From Chitinophaga eiseniae (GTDB lineage Bacteria > Bacteroidota > Bacteroidia > Chitinophagales > Chitinophagaceae), in the NCBI RefSeq assembly GCF_900167135.1, contig NZ_FUWZ01000001.1:2156336-2220335 (forward strand): DNA of 64,000 nt, written 5' to 3'. Positions 57,001 to 61,354 of this stretch are shown piece after piece. Position numbers and translations under genes: made by a program. The notes beneath the pieces were generated by a model. It was given only the letters and a program-made list of their open reading frames with translations, had not been told where the DNA came from and did not search any database. How positions within the stretch are numbered: position 1 is the stretch's first letter; the number at the start of each line of letters is the position of its first letter.

Positions 57001-58993
57001 GCTTACCCGGGAGAAGTTTGTTGTCAATCCTTTTTCAGGTGACGGCGAAACCAGGATGTACCGCACCGGTGATCTGGGCCGCTGGCTGGCAGACGGAAAC
57101 ATTGAGTACATGGGACGGATCGATGACCAGGTGAAAGTACGAGGATACCGGATTGAACTAGGTGAAATAGAAAACGTGGCGCGGGAATGCGAGCATGTTA
57201 ACGAAGCGGTAGTGGTTGTAAAAGGAGGAGAACATGACAACAAACTACTCGTAGCTTACGTGATACCCCGGCAGGAATTCAATAAAGACGCTATCGTCGC
57301 TTATCTGAAGAGCAAACTGCCGGAATTTATGGTGCCGCCGGTGATCATCCCGATGGAGTCATTCCCGCTGACGCCTAATGGCAAGGTTGACCGGAAAGGC
57401 CTGCCGTCGCCCGCATCCCTGATGCTCAACGAACAGTTGCAGGATGCAGGCCCTGCCAACGAAATTGAAGAGCGGCTGCTGGAAATCTGGAAAGAAGTAT
57501 TGAACCTGCCCCGGTTAGGCATACACGATAATTTCTTTGCGGCAGGCGGTAACTCGATCACCGCCATCCGGCTGATTGCCAAGATGAAAGTGGATTTCCA
57601 GGTTTCTATTAATAACCTCTTCCAGCATCCTACCATCGCCGGTATTTCTAAATACGTGATCTATGAAAAGAATCACTTTAAAAATAAACTGGCAGCGTTG
57701 ATGTCCCGGTTTGATCCGGCACAGACGGACCACGAGGCTGTGCAGGCGCAGGCTGCGCACATGCAACAGATGATGGAAGAACAGCAGCGGCCATACCAGG
57801 AAGAAGTAAAAGTATGGCAGCAGCTGGATGTCAGCAGTACCACCACCTATCAGCAGATCTTACTGCTGGGGGCCACCGGTTACCTGGGTATCCACCTGTT
57901 ATATGACCTGCTACAGCGAAACGATACACCGGTATGTGTGTTGGTACGCGCAGAAAGTGATGAAGCGGCTTTCAACAGGTTGTCGGAAAAGTATGCTTTT
58001 TACTTTGACTCGCCGTTGCCTGAAGACCGGACAAAGCTGCGGGTATGGAAAGGAGATATCGCTTTACCGCAGCTGGGCATGGAAACGGCCGCGTTTGAGA
58101 CGCTGATGTCGGAAACGGACTGTATCCTGAATACAGCCGCCAACGTAAAACACTACGGTAGTTACAGTGAGTTTGAAGCTGTAAACACCCGCTCCGTGCA
58201 GACCATACTGGATTACTGCAAGATCGGAAGAACGAAGGTTATCCATCATATCTCGACAACCAGCGTTGCCGGCATGGCTCATAAAGGCAGTACCGACTAT
58301 CTGTATACGGAAGCTGATTTGTTCAAAGGGCAGGAAGTGCCTAACTTCTATGCGAAGAGCAAACTGGAGGCGGAGCGCCTGCTGGATGCAGCCAGACGGG
58401 AAGGTGTGATGGTCAACATCTACAGGGTAGGGCATTTGTCGTTCCACTCCGCAACCGGTAAGTTCCAGGAGAATATTGACAATAATGCTTTCTATAACCA
58501 GATCAAAGGCTTTATTTCCTTCCGCACAATGCCGGAGGAATTCAGTGAACTGGAATTGTCTAATATTGACCAGGTATCTGCAGCGATACTGCAGATTTTC
58601 GACAAGCCGGCATTACTGAACAGAAATTACCACGTTCGTAATCCGCATATGCTCCCTGCCGCTGATTTTGTGGCTTATCTGAACAGTTACGGGTACGATA
58701 TGGAGTTGACGAATGTATACACCTACCTGGAGAGAATGTTACAATCATATCATACTAAAAAGGACCTGATAGACCGCCTGTTTCTCCAGGCTGATCTGTT
58801 TGGCGACGACAAGCAGGATGCTGGTCATCCCTATCATGTATGTTATGAGGCAACTAATGCCGTCCTGAGAAAAATGAAATTCAGATGGGCGCGTCTCAAC
58901 GAAGAAAAGATACACCTGATGATCAGGTATGCCGTGGAAGTAGGATTCTTTGAGCCTGTACGTAAAAGGGCTGTGTCTTTGGGGCATGATTGA
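40559..58993 (+). CDS. Five-module NRPS with terminal thioester reductase; probable falcitidin/pentacitidin-type peptide aldehyde synthetase
   Basis: 6144 aa. Domain order: C(starter)-A-T-E / C-A-T / C-A-T / C-A-T / C-A-T-R. Carrier serines are at 989, 2502, 3556, 4617 and 5666. The A domains read His, Ile, Val, Pro and an unassigned hydrophobic residue, with D-His from the E domain. The C-terminal NAD(P)H-dependent reductase has a GATGYLG nucleotide motif and a YAKSK Tyr5931/Lys5935 pair, so the product should leave as an aldehyde. As I remember it, falcitidin from Chitinophaga is isovaleryl-D-His-Ile-Val-Pro-NH2 and its pentapeptide relatives end in an aldehyde, so the fit is strong. Two in-frame ATGs (40559 and 40565) are possible starts. 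No partner NRPS or docking domain is seen, so the line seems self-contained. Confidence 0.95.
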   Translation: MTMPLHVTPLHPAQRDILMDLLINAENSTYNVGGVTRLTGPLHKETFIAAAETLPVVFDVFRMRFDLGEQAPQAYLDDTFNRQEVICMDFTGASPAAVEKWIRERLEIPFVLQKENALCEQYLLSISPEEHYYFSKYHHLINDGYGLAATYQYVARKYQSLLQGTTLEWSPVSYVAAAGEALAYQQSPAYQEDAAYWREKIDKKPAQLLERRYANTNTHPRQCRTFVLEFTAAEKAALVDLQQTTQANLLRLTLAALTIYFARTTEHAAFAFGTPVHRRRDTSLQQIAGMFSGITPFQAIYQQNDTVAALLENMAITRKNDNRHQQYQVADLSRSLKLNGTTEQLVDILVNHANLNFNFDFGENIQAVTTELTSEITRYPLELLWRDYGEGQPLELKTDYYPSYFTETDIRLFVKRLLHIIQQFKTGWQQTLEEISILPEEEQTLLASFNNNKIDVDPYPYIHALIEEQVKIQPTAEAVLFEDQTLTYRQLDEKANQLAHYLREKGVREGTFVPVCMERSAEMVLGILAVLKAGGAYVPVDPAYPQHRITFMLQDTRAAIVLSNLPPEQYTTATIVDIRQLADVIGAYPVTPPETALQPQHPAYVIYTSGSTGNPKGVTITHQSLVASTQARIACYGNTGTALLVPSFSFDSSVAVIFGTLCSGGSLIVCREETLKDAETVKQLLTRTDMVLCVPSYYRFLLEEGLLQEAALTTVILAGEALEVTLAHRHFREVKKATLYNEYGPTECTVWSSVAQIQPGDKQITIGKPVANMEVHILDAQQRTLPVGVTGELYISGPQVANGYLHLPAMTAEKFITDAAGNRLYKTGDTGRWLPDGNIEYLGRIDDQVKIRGYRIELGEIGHALQECEGVKHAVVVAWTDERNNKRLVGYVTTGAGYDKMAVLNRLKEKLPEYMVPSVLVELAQLPLSVNGKVDKKALPAPEAADLQLQEYVAPRNETERQLAAIWQELLALQQVGIYDNFIELGGDSIVSMQVVSRARRLGYELKAKDLFKHQTVAALAQLLSAVKVESTAGEQGMLTGRSGLLPIQHWYFEEGPALFTQQLLLEADKKLSPVALEAALHRLVQYHDALRFVYQQDADGWQQSYGTAEPTLHIRDMRRKQKTWQQHIPACVAESQARLDIHQGILLQATLLQTPAAEAHNRLLLVVHHLAIDGVSWRILLEDLNRLLEQPTATTDVVLGAKGSSCRQWQEALTGYANNRGRRQQRYWETVVAKRTPLHTDLPYTGKITVSDIRKETVRLDAAATRRLLQEVSAAYRTEINDILLAALAMTLTAWNKGAGVLVGLEGHGREEITPGIAVNRTVGWFTSQYPVWLEAADGVSAGRLIRDIKEQLRQVPDKGIGYGVNKYIGKQASLQGAVPWEVGFNYLGQGDNLSAAQGAVKASLSSLEAGGAPQRTIPEKLTVNSMVSDGELSIEWSYSQLHFHEATIAELAAAYRYHLETLIAHCAERSRQAPVLSPSDYGLGGAMTNDELDRFLSAKKSPVAGLYRLTGLQEGMLFHGLYDEKGGSYIEQFGCELPHLDVDAFRKSWEHLVQHHTIFRSAFYAKLCSVPVQCVHHEVDLPFAVLDYRHMTATDRQEALQAWMAADRQQGLDFEKAPLMRITLFRLEDNTYRMQWTYHHLLMDGWSLPVLLGELVETYEAILTHHSLPSRKTDDFGDYIRFLADRDLVAEETYWRSYLSDVTDGCLLPFVATTASRTRGGGHFKETALRLDAAVRQQLERFTQQQRITLNTLVQGVWAYLLSRYTGKSSAMFGVTVAGRPDELPGADKKVGLYINTLPLYTMVANEQTIAGWLQDIQATQLQSREHQYAALNDIQHWAGIREELFDSLLVFENYPENPALQSPNWKLQLQQIQVQEQANYPLTIRVMMADGLEIGLVYNETMLDAADVRMIAAHFEQVLLQIATQPVNTIADIALLTAVEKTQLLYDFNQTAAPYPADKSIVALFEEQAAQTPDAVAVVYDTTSFTYQALDEAANRLAHRLQDKGLKAGAYVPLCLKRSAGLMVAVLGILKAGGAYVPVNPEYPAERILQLLNDCDSPLIITDTEWKDTLETIADKELLYIDHHPELLRYPAHAPAEQPAPAAVAYVMYTSGSTGKPKGVAVTHKNVVSLVKSQEYITLTNDDVILSAGSLSFDATTFEFWGALLNGGCLVLSTERSLLDIEWLKQELQQRRVTKMFFTTSWFNQLVDMDITVFTGLQEVLTGGEKISEKHADKFRRACPHVALTNIYGPTENTTFSLYYRIHEASVSGNVPIGRPLKNRTAYILDSAGQPVPVGVTGELYVGGDGVAKGYLDAEMTATRFMPDPFTDDPEARIYRTGDLARWMPDGNIVYMGRVDEQVKIRGFRIEPGETARVLEGCPAVKQAVVTVWTDPRNNRYLTGYVVPEDNFDKEAIMAYLKERLPDYMTPSFLIALEALPLTANGKVDKKALPAPDMTALSEAAYMAPRNEHERMLVDIWQQLLGRDRIGIHDHFFETGGHSLLAMRLQSAIRKQLQAEMPVKAIFHHPTIAGQAAYILQQTGPVQQGIIAEAYTGPQPLSFAQERLWFIDRLTGSIQYHIPVVYRLTGTVNKQALEMAIREMVNRHAVLRTIVTVIDEVPHQQVMDKDGWQLEAADRRDLHGNITALHDYVKSLIDAPFNLSADHVLRGQLIELSEQECLLALTLHHIAGDGWSVSIFMKELMEIYAALDQQQLPVLPPLDIQYTDYSRWQRTYMSTAVLEQQQAYWNHQLADVTTLQLPLDYTRPAVFSNRGAIIPFHIDGTLRQQLQALSQQEGATLFMTLLAAFKVLLHRYSGQEDITVGSPVSGRTRQETESLIGCFVNTLALRTQLHDNPTFAALLQKVKNTTLDAYEHQDVPFEKVVEAVVKERDLSYSPLFQVIFTLQNLPVVTDLVLGAACLQPERIAYTTAQVDLNFTLEETATGLSGNVEYCTDLFKEDTVLRMIAHFKQLLAAIVANPSMEVGFLPMLMAEEEIQLLDGFNQTDTTYPADKSITDLFAGQAALTPDATALVFEGREMTYEALDIASTQLAQYLVEAGVTPGMRVPVCMERSDRLIVAILAVLKVGGAYVPVDPHYPAERISFMLSESNSQLVLTTTMQLAALEQTGAAMQFICLDQVSEMLQTTMMAAVLPVARPQDMAYVIYTSGSTGTPKGVMVSHQNVVSLVKGADYVSFRDSDRLLSTGAPSFDAATFEYWGMLLNGGRLILCPEQQLLDNDLLKREIRTHQVNMMWFTASWFNQLIDTDIAIFETLSVVLAGGEKLSEEHISKLKQKYPALTVINGYGPTENTTFSLTYTVAAGAVQVPVPVGRPLSNRKVYVLDSRRQLVPVGVTGEIYVGGAGLALGYLNLPELTAERFISHRFSNNRIEKLYKTGDLGCWQADGNVLCLGRTDDQVKIRGYRIEPGETERVLQQCEWVEQAVVMARTNEQGTKYLAGYIVPAGGFEKEKIQSWLRQLLPDYMVPAVLVPLEKLPLTGNGKVNKRALPEPDPALMPAAAYVPPRNATELVLTGIWQQLLKVSRVGIYDNFFELGGHSLLVTRVVSAIRRELEVEIPIRDLFNYPVVATLADHIRRQQPGTVLPAVTVSPRDEKLPLSSAQERLWFIDWMEGSVAYHMPLVLKLDGDLDVTALKNALETIVERHEALRTVFREEDGTVSQYILPGGGWQLQVVDRTTTTDRESILEEITQWCNQPFDLKADYMMRVHLVQLAPREYFLVIVQHHIASDGWSVSILLRELVRLYEAAHRHQELRLEPLPVQYADYALWHRHHLQGAVLDQQLAYWKEKLEDTATLQLPIDFPRPATQSTRGNTLYYEVDGTLTAGIHQLCRQQGATLFMTMLAAFKVLLYRYSGQEDICVGSPIANRTQQTIEPLIGFFVNTIALRSNMAGNPDFLSLLKQVKATLLEAYQYQDAPFEKIVEAVVSDRDMSRTPLFQVMFILQNLPEVPHLQLDDVQVAMQPVANSTSKFDLTVDVTTTDSGMRFRVEYCSDLYEEATIARMMEHYLVLLEAIVAAPSRPIGALPMLTVAEEKQLLQTFNNTANMYPAGKAVIDLFEAQAQQTPDAAAVVFGPEQYTYRQLNEKANQLAHYLRQKGVVENTLIPVCMSRSLDMITAIVGILKAGATYVPVDPAYPEVRIRYILADTHFSLMITDKRSQELLPADIAAERILVLRTDGEENILSGLPVTNPDRYTSPEKITYLIYTSGSTGQPKGVEMPDRALFNLLCWQQQEIDTLTPKRILQFASINFDVSFQEIFFTLSFGGCLHLVDEQRRKDMAVLMEQINTEKINCLFLPYVVLKNLAEYAEESGMYPQYLEEVITAGEQLKLSDDLRLFLEKGNTRLHNQYGPTEAHVVSAYTIRPEDYARRVLPPIGKPIANTRLYILDASGNPCPVGVPGELFIGGVQVAKGYLNLPELTAERFMADPFDVTGKGRVYKTGDICCWLPDGNINYLARKDDQVKIRGNRVEIGEVESVLGQCELVAQCVVLVKEDQYSNKRLIAYVVPQRRFGKDDLRTWMQSRLPDYMIPSLFITLPELPLTNNGKINKRALPEADLSALGAATYVAARNLTEQQLTDIWRTLLQVEKIGIHDNFFELGGHSLLAMRLQSALRKHMEVEIAVKSIFAHPTIARLAAFIRQNGKGWLLPAVTPQQRPALIPLSYSQERLWFIDQMEGSVQYHMPVVLRMEGALDKEALSQTFQDLVDRHEVLRSVIVQADGHSGQRVLPSGKWQLQHIDLCGRPQEIADYRALVHILIRKPFDLTKDHMLRVYLIALDATTHILVMNMHHIASDGWSISVLFRELLTLYHGYTTGEKVKLPALDIQYADYAIWQREYMSDEVLAEQLAYWKENLKDVQPLQLPTDKPRPAVKGKNGAVEYLQIDKELTDRLLALSQQEGVTLFMTLLAALKVLLFRYSGQEDICVGSPISGRTRQEVEGLAGFFINTLALRNNLAGNPAFLALLQQVKQTTLSAYEYQEVPFEKIVDAVVTERDMSRSPLFQVMLVLQNTPDIPELTLGAVQLSEEPLDHISAVFDLNFCLKETTEGLSLIIQYSTDLFYHDTVTRMGKHFEQLLRSITRQPAAHICALSLLDEAEEQQLLEGFNSRTSAVMQDMSLPGLFSARVAAMPDAAALMFKDITLTYKELDEYSNQFAHYLRGKGVVRDTLVPLCMERSPEMIISIYGIMKAGGAYVPIDPEYPADRIQYILADTAADIIVSSPAASNTLAAAAAGLELVMATDRDLFAGYPVTALPDSPAANDLAYVIFTSGSTGKPKGVLVEHGGVVNLVRDQREAFQIDAGSRMLQFASIGFDASCMEIFTALSHGAVLVLPGKEELMSSAGFAALINKRKVEVAFLPPSYLHSMREMLTRVATVISCGEPLNREDGRFLQARGVRFLNGYGPTENSICTTVALDPIREDGVVVIGKPVANMQVYILDAHGGLCPVGVAGEICVSGAGLARGYLNRPELTREKFVVNPFSGDGETRMYRTGDLGRWLADGNIEYMGRIDDQVKVRGYRIELGEIENVARECEHVNEAVVVVKGGEHDNKLLVAYVIPRQEFNKDAIVAYLKSKLPEFMVPPVIIPMESFPLTPNGKVDRKGLPSPASLMLNEQLQDAGPANEIEERLLEIWKEVLNLPRLGIHDNFFAAGGNSITAIRLIAKMKVDFQVSINNLFQHPTIAGISKYVIYEKNHFKNKLAALMSRFDPAQTDHEAVQAQAAHMQQMMEEQQRPYQEEVKVWQQLDVSSTTTYQQILLLGATGYLGIHLLYDLLQRNDTPVCVLVRAESDEAAFNRLSEKYAFYFDSPLPEDRTKLRVWKGDIALPQLGMETAAFETLMSETDCILNTAANVKHYGSYSEFEAVNTRSVQTILDYCKIGRTKVIHHISTTSVAGMAHKGSTDYLYTEADLFKGQEVPNFYAKSKLEAERLLDAARREGVMVNIYRVGHLSFHSATGKFQENIDNNAFYNQIKGFISFRTMPEEFSELELSNIDQVSAAILQIFDKPALLNRNYHVRNPHMLPAADFVAYLNSYGYDMELTNVYTYLERMLQSYHTKKDLIDRLFLQADLFGDDKQDAGHPYHVCYEATNAVLRKMKFRWARLNEEKIHLMIRYAVEVGFFEPVRKRAVSLGHD
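45021..48200 (+). other. Peptide-aldehyde line module 2: C-A(Ile)-T
   Basis: DCL-type C domain (TGLQEGMLFHGL, HHLLMDG). The pocket D-A-F-F-L-G-I-T-F plus Lys reads isoleucine. The carrier is GGHSL (Ser2502). The A domain shares the pocket of nonapeptide modules 5 and 8. Confidence 0.85.
48201..51370 (+). other. Peptide-aldehyde line module 3: C-A(Val)-T
   Basis: LCL-type C domain with HHIAGDG. The pocket D-A-F-W-L-G-G-T-F plus Lys is a canonical valine code. The carrier is GGHSL (Ser3556). Confidence 0.88.
51371..54550 (+). other. Peptide-aldehyde line module 4: C-A(Pro)-T
   Basis: LCL-type C domain with HHIASDG. The pocket D-V-Q-L-I-A-Q-V-V plus Lys matches the proline code (DVQLIAHVV) except at position 322. 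The A3 region is unusual (VEMPDRALFNLL replaces VEHRN). The carrier is GGHSL (Ser4617). Confidence 0.87.
54551..58993 (+). other. Peptide-aldehyde line module 5: C-A(hydrophobic?)-T-reductase
   Basis: LCL-type C domain with HHIASDG. The pocket D-A-M-F-I-C-G-I-C plus Lys matches no code I know; it is entirely hydrophobic and belongs to the LPPSY subgroup, so Phe, Leu or Met are candidates. The carrier is GGNSI (Ser5666). The thioester reductase runs from about 57840, with GATGYLG at residues ~5770 and YAKSK at 5931-5935. Confidence 0.8.
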
Positions 58994-59018
58994 TCCTTTT
59001 GATTACAACCCTGCATGA

Positions 59019-59056
59019 TAAAAAACCTTCAGGTCTTATGACCTGAAGGTTTTTTT
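59019..59056. terminator. Bidirectional intrinsic terminator between the NRPS and the YegP-like gene
   Basis: A perfect 10-bp stem, CCTTCAGGTC (59026-59035) and GACCTGAAGG (59040-59049), closes a TTAT loop. It is flanked by an A-run on the left and seven Ts on the right, so it can stop transcription from both directions. It lies 26 bases after the NRPS stop and 14 bases from the end of the convergent gene. Confidence 0.92.
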
Positions 59057-59069
59057 GTTAAACTGAAAT

Positions 59070-59402
59070 TTACACTGTCTGGTCTTCTACGGCTGCTGCG
59101 GCCGCGTTACTTTTAACCGACTCAATCCCGTTATCCCGGCCGGCGGCGCTGGTGTACATCTGGCTGGTGCCGATCACCTGGCCGTTGGTCGCTTTCAGGT
59201 TAAAATAATACTTGTCGTTGGTAGCCGTTTTCTTCTCGAACCGTTCGTCGTGCTGGGAGTTGGTCTTTACAGACTCGATACCATTCAGACAACCGGCCTT
59301 GGCATTGTAGCCTTCGCTGGTGAGGATGGTTTCTCCGTTGCCGGCATTCAGTTTAAAACGGAATTCTCCGTTAGCGCTCTTGGTGATGATAAATTTTCCC
59401 AT
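59070..59402 (-). CDS. YegP-like DUF1508 protein
   Basis: 110 aa made of two tandem DUF1508 repeats: GKFIITKSANGEFRFKLNAG with GYNAKAGCLNGIESVK, then KYYFNLKATNGQVIGTSQMY with GRDNGIESVKSNA. Proteins of this type (UPF0339, YegP) are small and soluble, widespread and without an established biochemical role. The C-terminus is Ala-rich (NAAAAAVEDQTV). The gene converges on the NRPS gene and shares its terminator, so it is probably not part of the peptide pathway. Confidence 0.88.
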   Translation of the reverse strand: MGKFIITKSANGEFRFKLNAGNGETILTSEGYNAKAGCLNGIESVKTNSQHDERFEKKTATNDKYYFNLKATNGQVIGTSQMYTSAAGRDNGIESVKSNAAAAAVEDQTV

Positions 59403-59627
59403 GGTCGTATAAGGTTTATGCCGCTTAAGATAGTGAATATTTTTATATGTGATGCAACTATATAGCAGTGATGGTTCACAAAGAAGTACCTGGGCTTACC
59501 TCCCACGCCTACACGCACCAACAATCGGTTGTATTCCGCCACCTGCTAAAATCCATGCATAAATCGCTTAAATAGCACTATAATCAGGCTTATATTATTG
59601 CTATCTTCCGCGTAAATTCAATAGTGA

Positions 59628-60176
59628 ATGGCGCTCGAATTATCGCCCCTTTCCAACGATGATATCTACCTGCTAACAGGGCTGGCACAGGGTGACGCTA
59701 TGGTCTTTCGCCTGATATACCAATCCTATGAACGGAAGGTATACAACATTGCCTTTTTTTACACCGGTTCTGAGGAAGATGCAGAAGACATCGTACAGGA
59801 CGTGTTTACCTCCCTCTGGTTACGGCGGGAGAAAATTGAATTAAAAGGGCCACTGGAAAACTATATTACCCGCTGCGCAAAATACACCGCCTTTTTTTAC
59901 CTCAAAATGAGGCAAAAGAAAAAACACGCGACCGAAAACGCCGCCGCCCCCCGCGCGCTGGACGGCCCGGAAGAACATATCCGCTACAAAGACATGCAGG
60001 CCTATCTTCACCGCCTGCTGGAATCCCTGTCACATAAAACAAGAGAGATCTTCTTCCTGAGCCGTTACAACGGGTTAAGTTACCCCGAGATAGCCAACAA
60101 GATGGATATTTCTGTAAAAACAGTGGAATATCACGTATCGCTCGCCTTAAGAAAGATAGCCTCCGGAAAATTTTAA
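59628..60176 (+). CDS. ECF sigma-70 factor, FecI-like
   Basis: 182 aa. Region 2 is at about residues 28-65 (LIYQSYERKVYNIAFFYTGS then DAEDIVQDVFTSLW) and region 4 at about 131-178 (LSHKTREIFFLSRYNGLSYP, then an HTH in MDISVKTVEYHVSLALRKI). It is of the size typical of Bacteroidetes ECF factors and would direct RNA polymerase to the promoter of the receptor operon when released by the FecR-type protein 77 bases downstream. Confidence 0.93.
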   Translation: MALELSPLSNDDIYLLTGLAQGDAMVFRLIYQSYERKVYNIAFFYTGSEEDAEDIVQDVFTSLWLRREKIELKGPLENYITRCAKYTAFFYLKMRQKKKHATENAAAPRALDGPEEHIRYKDMQAYLHRLLESLSHKTREIFFLSRYNGLSYPEIANKMDISVKTVEYHVSLALRKIASGKF

Positions 60177-60253
60177 ATTTTTTTTAATTCGGTTTAGGGT
60201 ATTCAGGGTGTTTTATACACTTATATACCGACAGCCTTTTCAAGATTAATGCG

Positions 60254-61204
60254 ATGGCGCCCATAGACAGAGCTCTGCTGGAGAAATATTTTAACGGTGA
60301 ATGTACGCCTGAAGAGGAAAATCTGGTGTATCGCTGGCTGGATGAGAACGATCTGGACGCCTATCCTGACGTGCATAACGAAAGGAAACATGACCGGAAA
60401 CGGAAGAAAGGATGGGAGAAATTATCCAGGCTCGATGCAGGACTCATGGCTTTGCCTGCTCCGGGAAGTACTGCCGCCCCCCGCGGGAGGTGGTGGATGG
60501 CTGCTGCCATGCTGATAGTATTGCTGGGAGGGGGACTGTTGTATTTTAATTATTTCCGCGGTTATGAAAAAGAGTATTCCACCTCTTTTGGCGAAGTAAG
60601 GACTTTTCGCCTGGCGGATGGCACTACGGTAACGCTCAACGCCTGTTCGGCACTAAAGATCAGGCGCGGCTTCGGCCGGAAACACCGCGACGTGCAGCTG
60701 CAGGGCGAAGCCTGTTTCGATATCCACGGTCAGCCGGGAACAGCCTTTACCGTGTATACCGGGAAACTGTCCGTCACGGCGCTGGGAACGGCTTTTAATG
60801 TTACGGCCTTTGCGGATGGCCCGCAGATTATCGTATCGCTCGCCAATGGTAAAGTACGGGTAGCAAAAGAGAATACGCCCGGAACGGTGCTGGCGCCGGG
60901 AGAGGAGATCGTATATTCCACGAAAGATGACCAGCTCAAAAAAGAAAAATTCGACTACAGGAAACGATTCGCCTGGAAGCAGATGATCATTTATTTTGAC
61001 AATGCCAACATCGACGAAGTGCTCGCTAAACTGGAAAGATTCTATGGAGTACAATTTGATATCAACCAATTGAAGTCCCGCCAATGGCGGCTTACGGGAG
61101 AATACAGCAATCCGGCGCTGCAAGAGGTGCTGGAGAGCCTGTCTTTTAATTATGATTTTAAATACAGGATAGAAGCCGGCAAAATCATCCTGTTCGATCG
61201 TTAA
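60254..61204 (+). CDS. FecR-family anti-sigma factor
   Basis: 316 aa. The N-terminal cytoplasmic part (residues ~1-78) includes the FNGECTPEEENLVYRWLDEN motif. One transmembrane helix lies at about 80-101 (WWMAAAMLIVLLGGGLLYF). The periplasmic FecR domain follows (STSFGEVRTFRLADGTTVTLN, about 112-200), then a C-terminal DUF4974-type domain (~244-316, FDNANIDEVLAKLERFYGV) expected to contact the STN domain of the TonB receptor. Together with the sigma factor and the receptor it forms a cell-surface signalling unit that switches on uptake when the substrate is bound. Confidence 0.93.
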   Translation: MAPIDRALLEKYFNGECTPEEENLVYRWLDENDLDAYPDVHNERKHDRKRKKGWEKLSRLDAGLMALPAPGSTAAPRGRWWMAAAMLIVLLGGGLLYFNYFRGYEKEYSTSFGEVRTFRLADGTTVTLNACSALKIRRGFGRKHRDVQLQGEACFDIHGQPGTAFTVYTGKLSVTALGTAFNVTAFADGPQIIVSLANGKVRVAKENTPGTVLAPGEEIVYSTKDDQLKKEKFDYRKRFAWKQMIIYFDNANIDEVLAKLERFYGVQFDINQLKSRQWRLTGEYSNPALQEVLESLSFNYDFKYRIEAGKIILFDR

Positions 61205-61354
61205 ATCCAGTATACATATGTAGTAACCGCATTTAAAAAGATGCCGGTAATCGGACAGGACTACCGGCCTGTTAATGTAAAAATGCGTCATCGTGCGGAA
61301 AGTGGAGCCTCCGCGCACAGGCGACGTTTGCTTAAACATAAACACGTTAAAAGT

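Noticed and set aside
4162..58993. A single 14-module assembly line across all three NRPS proteins
   Set aside because: The second NRPS ends in a thioesterase, the third starts with its own starter C domain, and 900 non-coding bases plus the acylase gene separate them.
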